A program made the position numbers and the translations under genes. DNA of 64,000 nucleotides from Oscheius onirici. Taxonomy: Eukaryota; Nematoda; Chromadorea; Rhabditida; Rhabditidae. Positions 47,481 through 59,475 of the stretch are shown in pieces (positions within the stretch are counted from its first letter, which is position 1; each line of letters begins with the position of its first letter). Under the pieces are notes generated by a model. It saw nothing but the letters and a program-made list of their open reading frames with translations. It ran no database searches and was not told the origin of the DNA. Location: contig OW051471.1 in the NCBI GenBank assembly GCA_932521025.1, positions 9,920,001 to 9,984,000 of the forward strand, read 5' to 3'.

Positions 47481-50400
47481 CCGAGTTGTTTTTCTTGAGA
47501 CCTGACAAAGGAATTCTTTAGAAGAAGGTCGAGTTTTGTCATCGAGAGGTTAATCCTGACTTTCTAGGGATAGAAACAGACCAGACATCTTCGAACATCT
47601 TTGAGTTATGTAAAGGTCAACTTTCAGTGAACTCAATTATGTTTATTTTGACCTACTCGCATCATTTCCTGGTCGTGTTTCCCATTATGACCTTTTGGAA
47701 CTAAAGATAGCCTCGTGTAGAAGCCATCAGTATGCGGGTAGAGTTTTTCTTTAAGGTCAACGTATTTCTTAGGAATCACAATTGACCAGGAATACTATGA
47801 GGAGCTGCAATTAAGGATGATGTTTAGAGAATCATCCAAATCTGGGATAACTCTCCCGCTACTTGTTGATTCATCAACAATATATTCCTAAGAAATCGAG
47901 ACCGAGTGGTGTTGAGAGCACGTCATCTTTAGACTTGACTGGGTTCATAGAGTATCACGGCACTTGGGGATCTGTCAACAAAATCACATAGAAACATTTG
48001 ACAGTTGCTTGGACACCTGGGACCAAAAGGCACAGAGTTGAATCCTTTTCAAGTCCAGGGATAAGAACCCAATAACCCGAAAGTGATGTTTTGTTTATTT
48101 CCACTTTCTTCATTGGTGAAACCAGTTCTCTGGAACCATTACTGGTTCCTTGTCGAGAATGAAAAATCTTCTTGTGCAGATGAGTGTTCTTTTGCAAATG
48201 AGAAAACAGGAACAGGAAGTAGGCACAAAAAATTGAAAGGTGTAAAAGGAAAAGCCAGCGAAGCGGGAAAAGAAGGGGTTTGTTGAAAATCCAGTTATAA
48301 GTTTGAGTTTTATAGTTTTTTAAACTGAAGGTGCCAAAAACTAATATAAACTGCGAACAGTATGAAAATAAGACAATTTACAATAAATGTCCTCATATGA
48401 TCCGTACACCATCTTTGATCAAACAACTGTTGCCGCAGGTTCGAATTGGGTTTGCCTTGTTGCCCCGTTAAATATGAAATCAGAGAAGACACTGGATTAT
48501 AGCCAGGTACTGAAAACCTCGTACTGTCCTGTTTGATTGCTCCTACCTTTCACTAGATCAAAAATAGTCTTTCTCCACTTTTCAATTACTAGTCACCGCG
48601 TGCAGCCGAAGCCCTATATGAAGCCCTACAGTGTACCCAGATTTTTTCTGCGCCTTTTTCCAAGAGATCAAAAATGTGAACTTTGCTGAACATTCTGGTC
48701 CACAACTCCGAGTATCCCGGAAAAAATACTACCCGAAGGACTTTTTTTTAGGTTGTGACGTAGATTGGCTACTCCTCGAGGAGACCAATCTTGCTTTCCG
48801 GAACCGATGTCCACGTCTGGCCCTCGTCAAAACATTTGCACGCCTGCCAAAAGTCAAGACCTTAGAGAGAGGCCATTGAAAAAGTCAGGGATTAGCTCTC
48901 ACATGTTTCTGTTGTCTCTTGGCGGAATAAAAGAAAGCTTACAGTGCCTTTTGCGTCAAAGGGAGAGAGCCTAATCCCGAGGAAGAAACCAATCGGCTGA
49001 TATCTCGCAACCTTTGGCTCTCTTTCGAGAAAGCTTGGGAAAAGTCTCGTCTGACTGTGTGAAAACAAACGGATTTTTTTACGGGAAATGACGGAGTTGT
49101 AAAGTGACGTAAATCCGGTTTATAGGTAGGATTGCAATGGATTTTCTGTTGTTATAGGTGTCTGAACACCAAGATAACAACGTAAGCGACGTTTTGGATG
49201 TTTGTTCGAGAACAAGTGAGAATACAACCAGAGTTGAGGGGTTTACAAACGGACAAGAAGTAGGGAAACTATTCCCTACTTGTCTAGCGTTTTAGGTGGG
49301 CCATTTGATAAAGTTAAACAACTACGTTAGTAAAGTTCTGAAAAAAACTATAGCTCGTAAGTTTTCAAAAGTTGCATAGAGGCACGAAAGTTGTCCTGTT
49401 ATTGTGCTGCGCTACCAAGAAGATTGCGTTTATACTATCGAAGAATCAGGAAAAGGATCTGAAATGAGCAGAAATGGGTAGCGGTTAGTTGGGATTCTTG
49501 AAACACTATTGGACGGTCTGTTCAAAACGGTTCCGGTCTGTCGGGTCTATTCTAGAGACTAGTTTGAAAACCTGACGTTAACAAGAAAAAGCCTGACTCT
49601 TACTATTTACCTTGCAGTAAATCCAGAAAACCCAGATCTCACTGTTAGCCCTAAGTCTTTAACCAGAGCCGTTTCAGAATACGCGAAGGTTTTATGATCC
49701 TTTCGGTGTTTGTTAGCATTCTTCATGTTTCCCAAAGAACACTGCAACAAAAACTCGTGCTCAGTTTGTCATAGTGACATTTTCCCGATCGGCTTTTACT
49801 CTTTTTTTTGCACTACTGTTTCTCGTTCAGGAGAAGATTAGTCTTCTGGCACACTTAGTTCAGTTGTTTTTGTGCACAGAAGGGCACTTTAAGGTATTGA
49901 GCGAAGGGAGAAGGCTATAATCTTTTCTGATTGACCGTGTTTTTCAAATGAACACAAGCCTCACTGACCTCTATTCAAAGAAGCACAATAAACTAATGAG
50001 TAAACAGAGGGATTCGAATTTTATTTTTCTACTAATCTTAAAATGAAGAAAAGAGGCCAGCACGGTTCATTTGTGAGAAATGTCAACAAAAGAGCGGGAT
50101 CTGTGAAAAGAAAATGGAAAGGATCCAGGACCTTGTTAAAAGTTGATTCCTTTCAACTTTTTCTTCAGTTTGCTAACGAATTTCTCTTTTCCCAGGCCTA
50201 TTTTTGGGGATCCCAAAAGCGGATCTTCTCCTAGCTAAAAATAGCCGCGAGATCTATGGTAATGAAATAGATTTGGACTTGACGTTTGCAATCGAGCAGT
50301 GACGAATCTTCCTGTTCCCATACTTAGGGACGTAATTGTTCTATTTCCTAACACGTTCCGGTTACGTCTTTTGAGCCAAAGGGCAAGGAATGAGGGATAT

Positions 50401-52891
50401 ACAAAGAAGACAAAAGAAACAAGTAGAGGGATTTACATTGTCAGTTCTCATTAATTACGTGATTAGGCACAAATTCAGAAAATCGAGAGTCATCCAGAAA
50501 GAAGTACATTGTGAGCAGTCGTGGTTTTGAATTGGGGGAAAGATGATAAAACTACAGAGGCTCGAAAGAATTAGTTTCAAAACGTGGTCTAAAACTCAGC
50601 TCGAAATCGAAGCAAGTGGACTGGTTTACCATAAATTTCGAAGCCGTTTTTTAAGTTAAAGGTATTTTGTAGCTAAATTTTCAAATTTCAAGAATTTGGA
50701 GATTTCCACCGTTGGTTTCTGTTTCTTCTGTTTTCAACCCTGGCTTTCACTTTCCGTACAGTATATTTCACTCTTCTCTCTAAGCTCATTACCTCAATCC
50801 TTCCTGAACCAGTTTCGAAAATCTTCAAAATATGTTACTCACTTCCAGAGTACTTCGTCGTCAATCTCCTTACGCCAGCCCAAAATTGGATTGGGAAGAG
50901 CTTAAAATGACCGAGTTCTCAAAGCACGTTGGGTTTCGAGTTCTGATGGCGAATCAGATTACTTTATTATCCAGATCAGCGACGAAAGCAGGTTCTTGCG
51001 TATACTATCCGTATAGGTGAGCAACCAAACCGGGATGAGTATAGCTTCGAGTTGCAATCAACGAGCACGTTTTCAGGTTTTAGAGATGGGGACCGAGACT
51101 ACAAACAGGTTATCTAATCTGACCCAGTGTCTTCCATGCGTAGCTGAAAGACAAAAGTAGCTCGTAGGTCACAGATCAATGGATTAAAATTCGAAAATTT
51201 CTATTTGGGCTAGATCGGCTGAAATACTGTCATGCCGGCTGGAGGAAGCCCTCAGATTCGATAAATCGAACCCCTGGCATTCAAGAGTTTAAATCCATTG
51301 CAATGGTTCAAAACCCTCCTTCATGCCTATGTGCTACATGTGAAACTTCAAGTCAAGTTTTTCGAGCTGATCTCTTCGATTTAGACACGCTTCTGCATAT
51401 TAGAGGGAATTTTCATTTTATTTCTTGTACTCCATCCGTAGCTACCGAATTCTGAACCCAACGTCTTCATACTGTCGAAACAAGTTGAGCCAAAATTCAG
51501 CCTTATAATTCGTTCCAAACACCAGAGCTCTTGCAAAAAAAACAATATTGCTTGTTCATGACAAATTCTTCAAGAAAAGTCAGTTGATGTGTACAACAAG
51601 CATGTCATATCAACGAGCGGCTTAGAAATGATCATGATAGGAAAAAAACAGCTGTTTGGTCTTCCTCTTTGCTGTTCAGAAACGTTTTTTTCGCTGGTTG
51701 GAACTCTCACGAAGGTCCACTAGCAATTACAGAAAAATTCCAATTTTGTGATTATGATTCCGCTTAGATGGATCTCAGACCAATAGGACGGATCATAGAG
51801 TCTAACAGACTCGAACAAGTTTTCAAATCCTTCTCACGGCTTAAAAGTCTTTTAGCCATTTGTTGCCGATGACATCAAAGCTGTGTTCTACTGTTCACTG
51901 TAAATTTATCCTGTGGGAAAACAGAGACAGGAAGTGTCGAGACTGGAAGTCGTGCCAGGATCTAGGGAATTAAGTTGAAGATTGAGGAAGGATAAGACCC
52001 GAATTGGTTGGGTTTAATGGATCTTTGTCAAAACTGTTGTCATATGCTTATGAGAGTGCCCCGGAACTTTTCTAATCCAAGAGTGCAAAGAAGACTCTTT
52101 TATATTGAAGATGTAAAAATAGGAGTGAATTTTGGAGAGGGACCAGTATTGTTCCAGTTGAAAATGGGTTAGACAATAGCAAAGAGTTCTGGAGGTCACG
52201 AGCTCGTCAACTAGATGTTTAAGGATATCTGAATCAGTATCGTCTTTTTCCTTGCAGTGATTGCTAAGCACAAAAGTCAACTACAGACTTGCCCTGGTTA
52301 TCGTTTGTACGTCGTCTACGGATAGACGAGCACTTGGATTTTCTTTCTGCCCAGCATTCAAAAATATTTCAGAAATTCCCAAACTATATTCGATTAGATG
52401 GTTCGAAAGACTAGTTGCTAGCTACCGTTTAATGTTTAATGTTTATTAGCTTATCGATGTATTCACATGAGCCATCATGGCGCGACTCCAATTTTGGGGT
52501 TCAGTTGTAGCTGCAGTCATCTACCGTTCACCAAATGCCTCGACAAAACTGGAATTCCACCTAGGTTTCGGCCGTCCGGGATTATGTGGTTGTTCCATGG
52601 ACACCATTCCAATATTTTCCTAGTCCATTTGGTGTTGTCTCCTTCAGCAATGCATTTGCATTTAAATATTTTCATGTTCTCTTGACCCTGAGTTTTTGAT
52701 CAACTGGAAAAATCAGGCAACAATTTGTGCTTTGAGAGACTTTGTTGAACTCATTCGACGGAAATTAACATCCTGTTTATCTAATGAACAAAAGGTGAGC
52801 ACTTTTTTGCTGAATGAGGACGTCACGCTTAATTTGAAAGCGCATAATCGGACATGTGGTAAATAAGATGGGTAATAGTGAAGCAAACTTT

Positions 52892-52903
52892 GGGGGGGGG
52901 GGG
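52892..52903 (+). repeat. G12 homopolymer tract
   Basis: Twelve consecutive G bases in non-coding DNA, followed shortly by a T-run. Such monoG tracts are the class kept stable by the DOG-1/FANCJ helicase in C. elegans. Confidence 0.9.
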
Positions 52904-53652
52904 AACTTCTTTTTTTTATTTATGAAAGAAGATCAGAAGTGGAGTTCCTGGTTCATGATAGAACGTTGGGGTTCTGCTTGTAATAACCTATGATGGTCGG
53001 TCAGAGAAGAAAAAAATGAGGAAGAGATGGCCTGTTTAAAAGAGACAAGGCTAGTTTTCAAGTCAACATAAACTCAAGTTTATTCGTATTTCCTGCCTCC
53101 GTTTCTGTCTGCTTCTTTGCCAAAGAAGATGCTAACACATATAACGAAGTCATGACTTGACTGATGCAAGTATGAGTGTTGAAAGATACTAGGAAAGTGT
53201 GTTCTTTTGGTTGGCGAAATGGTACGACACGAAGTTCGTTGGGCTCCGGGAACGGAGTTGACTAAGATAGAAAAGAGAATCAAGTTGTTTTCTGGCCTGT
53301 GCTCTGCGGAAAAACGTCGTCCGTTCTCAAAAAATACGGGCATGCATTGATATAAAAACTGGTTGTAGCCAAGGGTTGATCGAGATACTCAGAGATTACA
53401 GTTTTGATAAATTTTCAAGACCGTTGTGGTGAAGAAATAAATCGCTGGACCGATCTGAATTACAATAGCATTTTTGCATTTCCTGTATTACAGTCTGTTA
53501 TAATACACGATTTATCTCCGACTACCCATAAAAACCAATTGATTTTTTTTACAAAGTTCTGCGACCTCCGAAAAGAGCGACAGTTGCACAAAATCTGCCA
53601 ATTATAGGGTTCAATTCCCACCCGCCGTTGTGCTTTGCACTCTGGGCTATCA

Positions 53653-54795
53653 ATGTTTCGTGCTATTTCATTCCTCCTTTTGAGTACTTGTTCCAGTCAG
53701 TACCTCGAAAAAACTAATAAGAATGTAAGATTTCTGCACTCCTCAAAAAACTTGAAAGATCAGGTACTGTTCATGAACCTCTGCGCAGGCTCAAATAATC
53801 CCGATGTCTGTGTACCTCAACATTTCAGCTACACTGTTTTGAAACAGTTTACCACCTCATGTACCGATTTGGTATGGGACGGTACCTGCCAAGCTACCGT
53901 AACCAATTGGCTCCGTCTACCTAAAAACGGCATTTAGGTGATGGTCAGTGATGTCGACATGGCCGTTGCTGTCTTCTTCAGAGGACCAACTGGAGCCTAT
54001 ACCAACTTTTTGAAGAATGGACCTTCTGAGCTTTCGAGCATGGTAAATTTTTGTTTTTACAAAGTTTTGAAAAAATGTTCAGACTCAGACTGCTTTCGGC
54101 TCGAATGGAAATGTTGGAGAAGACTACTCGATCGCGTTTGATCGACTGTGGAATGGTCAAGGCTTGGCAGCTTTCTTGCAGCAGACATGGTCAGATTATT
54201 GTGACTACGTCCTCTTGGTAAGTTTTCTGTAACACTACAAGACTAGTTTTCCAGGTCAGTGGTCACTCTGTCGGCTCCTGTCTAGCCCAGATGGCTGCTG
54301 TCAGTGCCGTTCCGTGGAATCTGTGGCCAGCCGGCAACATAATCTACTACGGTTACGGAACACCCAGATGTGGAGATTCTGTAATTCAGATCTTGTAAAT
54401 TTTCAAATGACGAAACTTCAGACTTTTGCCTCAAGTGTCAGTTCGTCAACCGGCGTTGCCTACCTGGTGAATTGGAATAACGACAACATTCCAACGTTGC
54501 CCGCGAAGAGTGCAACATGGAAGCACTGTTGTGTACGTGAAGAGTCTGTCTGAAAACGAGTTTATTTCAGAATTCAGTTCTTATGAAGCCGGGTATATTA
54601 GGCACTACGTCCACGACGCAATGTGCTGCTGAAGGAGCTAACTGTCTCAAGGGTATCTTCCGATTGAATTTGGGTCTAAAAACAAGACTTTTAGGAACTG
54701 CAACAACAGATCATGTCGGTTACTGGGGAACAAAAATTTCCCAATATGACAGTTTAACGTGTGGATCCACGATGACCTTTTCACCAGATCCATAA
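53653..54795 (+). CDS. Class 3 lipase-like secreted hydrolase
   Basis: A fungal-type (class 3) lipase homolog. The start at 53653 gives a signal peptide MFRAISFLLLSTCSS. Seven exons are separated by very short introns, two of them 39 nt (53725-53763 and 53899-53937). Domain landmarks are VMVSDVDMAVAVFFRGPTG (the strand before the lid), the nucleophile elbow SGHSVGSCLAQM with catalytic Ser, the YGTPRCGDS block, NWNNDNIPTLP with the likely catalytic Asp, and HVGYWG near the end with the likely His. Several Cys residues fit a secreted enzyme. Stop at 54793, followed closely by AATAAA. Lipid ester hydrolysis, probably in the gut, is inferred from the family. Confidence 0.82.
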
Positions 54796-54883
54796 AAATA
54801 ATAAACTACGGAAATTTATCCTTTTGGAAAACAGCAAACAACAATGGGAAATCAGAAAAGGTTTTCAAAGAACAAAAAGAATT

Positions 54884-54957
54884 TGCCGCCAGCAGGGGTC
54901 GAACCTGCGACCTTGGGCTTATTAGACCCACGCTCTAACCGACTGAGCTATGGCGGC
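54884..54957 (-). tRNA. tRNA-Ile (anticodon AAU)
   Basis: A 74 nt cloverleaf: acceptor GCCGCCA pairs with TGGCGGC, the D-arm TAGCTCAGTCGGTTAGAGC contains box A, and the anticodon loop is CTAATAA. The T-arm GCAGGTTCGACCCCTGC contains box B. A TTTTT terminator follows about 7 bases downstream. Confidence 0.93.
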
Positions 54958-55175
54958 TGCTGGGCGGTGGAAAACGGCAGTTGATAAAGTTCCCGATCAA
55001 TGTCAAGGTCATTCCGCACTGCTCTCGAGCGATTTTTTGTAAACGTTTACATATTCCTTTGCAAAACAAGTTTACATGAGAATTTCTGGAACCAAAACGT
55101 GACGCGTTTGTTTTTCAAAAGTCATGTAGACTGTTATCGCCGTCTCTGGCCTCCTGTTCTGCGAAAATAGTAACA

Positions 55176-55604
55176 ATGTCATCCATTCATTCTATGAGAA
55201 TGTCCGCCGTGAAAGTTTTCCTCCCTCGTCTCACTAGATTTTCGACTATTTCTTCTCGTCGTCTTCTCGCCACTCAGCACGTTAATTCTGGTCTGAACTA
55301 CGACCATCATGCAGACGTAAGTGCTCCAACTTCCCTTTACTCAGATCTTCTTCAGCAATCCGCTGCTCTGAAAAACGCTGGTCTTCACAATCAAGATGAG
55401 GAGCAAACAGTTACTTGGAAAGAAGCTTTTTTGAGCAGCAAGGAGGGAACGAACTCTAAGAAAATTGCCGTTATGGGAGCTATGTTAGTCGTAGACGTGG
55501 CTCTTCTAGCCTTCCTGTGGCAGTCCTTCAAACATTATTTTCTTTCCAAGAACAAACTTGTATCTGCCGAACCCTTAGCAAAACGAGCATCGATTACGTC
55601 GTGA
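55176..55604 (+). CDS. Probable mitochondrial single-pass membrane protein, 142 aa
   Basis: A single-exon gene. The N-terminus (about 35 residues) is rich in Arg, Ser and Thr with no acid residues, as in a mitochondrial presequence (MSAVKVFLPRLTRFSTISSR). The middle is polar, with VTWKEAFLSS, and is followed by one membrane helix (IAVMGAMLVVDVALLAFLW) and a basic tail KHYFLSKNK. Size and plan suit an inner-membrane accessory or assembly factor. I could not name the family. Two further Met codons early in the frame leave the exact start open. Confidence 0.6.
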   Translation: MSSIHSMRMSAVKVFLPRLTRFSTISSRRLLATQHVNSGLNYDHHADVSAPTSLYSDLLQQSAALKNAGLHNQDEEQTVTWKEAFLSSKEGTNSKKIAVMGAMLVVDVALLAFLWQSFKHYFLSKNKLVSAEPLAKRASITS

Positions 55605-55742
55605 TTCATGACCTTGTTCTGTTGTTGACCCCCGTTTTAGGGGGTAGTTATAAAAAGACCTTTATTATGATCAGGTCTTGCAGTTCTGATAAAAATATAA
55701 AAAAATTGTCGATAAGCACTTGAAACAAATGCAAAAAGTTTC

Positions 55743-55814
55743 TGGAGATATGGGGAATTGAACCCCAGACCTCTCCCATGCTAAGGGAGCGCTCTACCAC
55801 TGAGCTATATCCCC
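55743..55814 (-). tRNA. tRNA-Ala (anticodon AGC)
   Basis: A 72 nt cloverleaf with D-arm TAGCTCAGTGGTAGAGC, anticodon stem-loop CTCCCTTAGCATGGGAG, T-arm GGTTCAATTCC and discriminator A. The acceptor stem shows the G3:U70 wobble pair that identifies alanine tRNAs. A T-run follows downstream. Confidence 0.95.
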
Positions 55815-56122
55815 AACGAAGACGGTTCAAATTTCGTGAATAGACACGACAAATGGACAGGTTCCCGTCGAAAGACGTCCATGAATCGAGTTTCTCCCAA
55901 TCGGGACCCGAAGAACAGTGTCCACTCTTTGTTTACTCAAAGGAGGCTTACCGGAGACGCTGAGTTGACCTCCAAACCGACGCGAAAGTGAAATGTCCCG
56001 CTATCGAAACAAGTCTGTAAAACTTACTGGAAAAATTTTCTCAAAGAATTTTTACGAAAGTAAGCCGTTCATTTTAAAGCTGCTTGTTTACCCGTAAAAA
56101 CAATCAACATATTGAAGTGAAA

Positions 56123-56417
56123 CTATTCCTTTTCTTCTTTCTCCTCTTCCTTCTTTTTCTTCTTGCACTCACAAAGAGGTGCCAGCTCGCCTCGCACACA
56201 ATGTCCTCTCTTCCCGTAACTGTCCACCCGATCAACTCCACCAACAGTATACTTCCCCGTTTTTGATTTATTCACCATAGCCTGAAAAATTTGGTTTTTG
56301 TGAGATTTTAATGGGGTTTACCCTAAACTGAGCCTTGTTATAGGCCTTACTGACTCCTACAGTAACCCAGTAGGTACCTGTTTCTTTGACCGGTTGGTAC
56401 CCAGTGATCTCCAGAAC
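56123..56417 (-). pseudogene. 3' end of an unknown gene, 5' part not found
   Basis: Two exons, 56417-56322 and 56281-56123, join in phase at GT-AG sites and encode 84 residues. These start VLEITGYQPVKETGTYW and end in a Lys/Glu-rich tail. No exon that could supply the start is visible upstream; instead a repeat (56443-56612) begins 26 bases upstream of the acceptor side. The gene is either truncated by that repeat or has a distant first exon. Family not recognised. Confidence 0.4.
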
Positions 56418-56442
56418 CTGAAAAATTAACCGTTGTTAATAT

Positions 56443-56612
56443 CTGCATTTGTGAAAAAGTGGATTTTTTAAAGAAGAAGGGATTTGTCTTTGCCCTGCGT
56501 TTTACTGACCGAAAAAAAGAGGACAACATCTTGTCTGAACTGTGTAACGTGACAAAAAGTGAACAATAGTTCTTACAAAAGTCAAATTCTCGTCTTTTTT
56601 CATAGGATCACT
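56443..56612 (-). repeat. Inverted repeat, left copy
   Basis: On the minus strand: GGATCCTATGA-like start, TTTGACTTTTGTAAGA, CTATTGTTCACTTTTTGTCA, CGGTCAGTAAAACGCAGGGC and ATCCACTTTTTCACA, in the same order as 59303-59475 on the plus strand. Confidence 0.75.
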
Positions 56613-57056
56613 GTTTTAAGATTTTTTTTTCTCTTAGGCGTCCGAAAAAAAATTTGGGCGTCCGATGAAAACTTGAGCGTCCCAAGAGATCGTTTTGATA
56701 TGCATATGGGTGGCTTTTGTGCTTATGCTTTTGTACAATGTTAGCCTCGACAAAGCTGAGAACCCAAAACCGTCAAATAATCTCCTATCATCATCTTAAA
56801 TGTTGCATAAACAGTGAACTATTTGAAACACCAGTCTTTCGGAGATCACAATCTGCACCATTGAGATAAGCTATCTGATTGTTTCGTTGGAAATATAAGC
56901 TAGTGATAAAAAGTTCAAGATAACAGAAGAACACGTTCGTTTTTTTTGTTTTCTGTTCCTTGATCTAGTCTCTCATCTTATGCAGCTATTTCGTCTATGG
57001 ATAGTACTTCCAAAAAGACAAAAATATGATACCTTTGATTGCAGAAGAAATGTGGA

Positions 57057-58784
57057 ATGGCATATGTGACTCTGTTCGTACTATTCTCTGCCAACGGACA
57101 TTTTATCTACTTTCGGGCAGCAGAAATAGCAAAACCGTTCAATATCAAAGGCTTCACTGAATATCTTACAAAGAGTGAGCCTTTTTGAAATCAAACAGTG
57201 TATTTTTTACGTCAACGGTCTTTTACTATAGCTGACCATGCCCGGTCCTACCTGAGTCCATTGTCAGTGAAATCCACGTCCTGCGCTTACTACTCCGATC
57301 GGATAGTTTCATACTGCTTGTGCAGACGAATACTACGACCAGGACCACATCTTTCCGTTTTTGCCGCTCTAGAAGTTGCCAATCACTATGTTGTGTCCGT
57401 ATATAGTCTAAGATGGTTCGGGTACTTTTTCACTTTTATCCGAATTTTAAAAAGTTCAGAAAAAAGGTCTACTGCCGATACTTTAATGACAAAGAAATGG
57501 AAATTGGTCCTCCAGCAAGAGCTAGAATTTTCGCATATTACACTGCTTTGTGTTGTCCTAGAAATGGCACTGTCTATATGGGATTGAGCTACAAACCGTC
57601 AACACCGGTACTGAACAAAGCAAAACGGAAATATCCCATTTTTGACAGTAAGCCAACTTCAATTTTTTTTTAAAGTTTTGTCAGAACCAAAACATGAAGT
57701 TAATATGTCTTGGGCCACTTTACGGGAAGAATCCGAACCCAATTTGGCTAGTCCTGACACATTTGGTTGAGCAGTACAAGTCCCAGGGGGTCGGTTTTTT
57801 TATATGTATGCGAAGGACGTTGATGACTATAGCAGATAGGTTCTTGAACATTCTGAAGTTAATTCTAAAAGAATGTAGATCCTAGAACATTATCAGAGAC
57901 TTGGCGAAATGAAGATTATCAACTTGGCAGAAGAAGGATTTCCAGACATTATTCTCAATTTTCCAACTGTGCAGGTATAATAGCTCTTAGTAGCATTCAG
58001 TTTGCTTTGACGTTTACTAGTTACGGTATACTCAAAGGATCTGAAGTCAGCTTACTTAATTTTTGAAGCACGTTCATTATCAACTGGATCATACTCGAGT
58101 TCCTCGGTTAAAATTTTCCTTCACTTTGGTGGTAAGTATACTCTTATAGGACTGCCTTCATCGTAGTCGTCTCCATTCAAAGTATCTCATCGTCCAGGAC
58201 ATTGACGAGTTTTTCGTTTCGACCCAAACAGACATTCTTCTTGTTGATTACCTGCGGTAAACTCTCTCTTTTTCCGAAAATTTGAAAATTTACAGAGACC
58301 TTTTCCAAGCGGATCTATCTGCTGCCAGTTTCATAATAAACAGACAGAATGTACTGAACGAATACACTCTTCCATCAACTTACAAAAGCAACGAGACCTT
58401 GGAAGAATTACGAGAAACATTTTTAAATCGGACAATTGGACAGCTAGCAGGGTATAAGGTGTGTCCGAAATCTGTCATCGACCCCCTGAAAGTACTCGGT
58501 ACTTATATTCACAAGCCAGAATTTATCTTTCCTGGATTTATTCAGAAGCAGCTCATAGGCCACGACTTTCCCATGTGGTAAGTTTTGAAAGTTTTCTGTC
58601 AAAGTTGTATTCTAGGCACTACCGGTATGGGAAAAAAGCGTCGTGGATATTGAAGTATGAAGATTCAAACAAGAAATGTTTCTATGAAAGCGAATACCTG
58701 GTCGTTTCTTCCCGCACAAAAATTGATATGTCAGAACAAGTTTACAAAAAAGTCAAAGAGCAGCTTGAAGCTGTTTACGGCTGA
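57057..58784 (+). pseudogene. GT92 (DUF23) glycosyltransferase, frameshifted
   Basis: Family blocks are in order across several exons: a weak N-terminus (MAYVTLFVLFSANGHFIYF), SCAYYSDR, VRVLFHFYPNF, ALCCPRNG, CLGPLYGKNP, EQYKSQGVGFF, MYAKDVDDYS, SKYLIVQDIDEFF (the metal/sugar-binding DxD-like site), and a long C-terminal part ending at 58782. Frame changes are needed at three places: near 57410 (before VRVLF), near 57705 (before CLGPLYG), and in the T-run near 57793 (7 T where 8 would keep frame). The 3' exons from about 58090 on are intact, including the 58578 donor. Normally a Golgi enzyme adding galactose to glycans; here probably dead. Confidence 0.7.
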
Positions 58785-59302
58785 AGATATTTCTTGTTAG
58801 TGTAATTTTTTCACAATAAAAATGTGTGATTTTGTAGTTCTCCGAAAAGTGTTAGTTACCGCTTGAACTTACTTTTCTGCCTAGGATAACCATAAATTTG
58901 TTCCAAAAGTCAACATCTTTTGGAGAACCTTTCAAACCTTTTACAGCATGTCTGTGCACATGAAATAGTTAACTCAGAAAACTCAAAACTCTTGATGTTC
59001 AATCCTCTCTTGATGTTCTTGATGTTATAGAAAAACGACAAGGAATGGACTGTTTTGAGAGAAGTGTGTACAAAACGGACGCAGTTTCGGAAAAACATTT
59101 TGGGTTTTGAGTTAAGCACTTCTGGTAACAAAGGTGTCTAGTTGATTTCAGACAGAAATTGCTTGAAGCAGAAAAAGACAAGATTCTCTAAACTTTAAAA
59201 AAGGTGCCTCCTAACTCGACAGTAAATACATCCTCTAACTAATATCCCTGACTCGATAGTACTAGCTCTTGATTCTTAACAGTTTCTGGAACAGACAATA
59301 AA

Positions 59303-59475
59303 GGATCCTATGAGAAAAAACGAGGATTTGACTTTTGTAAGAGCTATTGTTCACTTTTTGTCAAGTTACGCAGTTCACTCAAAAGTATTGTTCTTTTTTT
59401 GTTCGGTCAATAAAACGCAGGGCAAAGAATAATCCCTTCTTTTTTTAAAGAATCCACTTTTTCACAGATTCAGAG
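59303..59475 (+). repeat. Inverted repeat, right copy
   Basis: Matches the reverse complement of 56443-56612, with few differences by eye. Confidence 0.75.

Larger units (their letters stand above)
44860..53652 (+). other. Long gene-poor region
   Basis: About 8.8 kb with no gene I can support. Open frames are short, unspliced and without family signals. It carries scattered repeat copies (listed separately) and a G12 tract. One short minus-strand frame near 53150-53050, followed by AATAAA, is not convincing. The region may hold fast-evolving non-coding RNAs that cannot be seen from sequence alone. Confidence 0.45.

Noticed and set aside
50043-50234. Small basic protein (MKKRGQHGSF)
   Set aside because: Single short frame with no promoter, splice or conservation evidence.
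51221-51300. A tRNA-like string with ATCGAACCCCTG
   Set aside because: The T-loop sequence does not sit in a foldable cloverleaf, and no D-arm or anticodon stem pairs.
53080-53343. Fourth microprotein gene with AATAAA
   Set aside because: The peptide has no MIHIT or DMESRASRF sequence, and no GGGCGTGGC/TATA pair lies at the right place.
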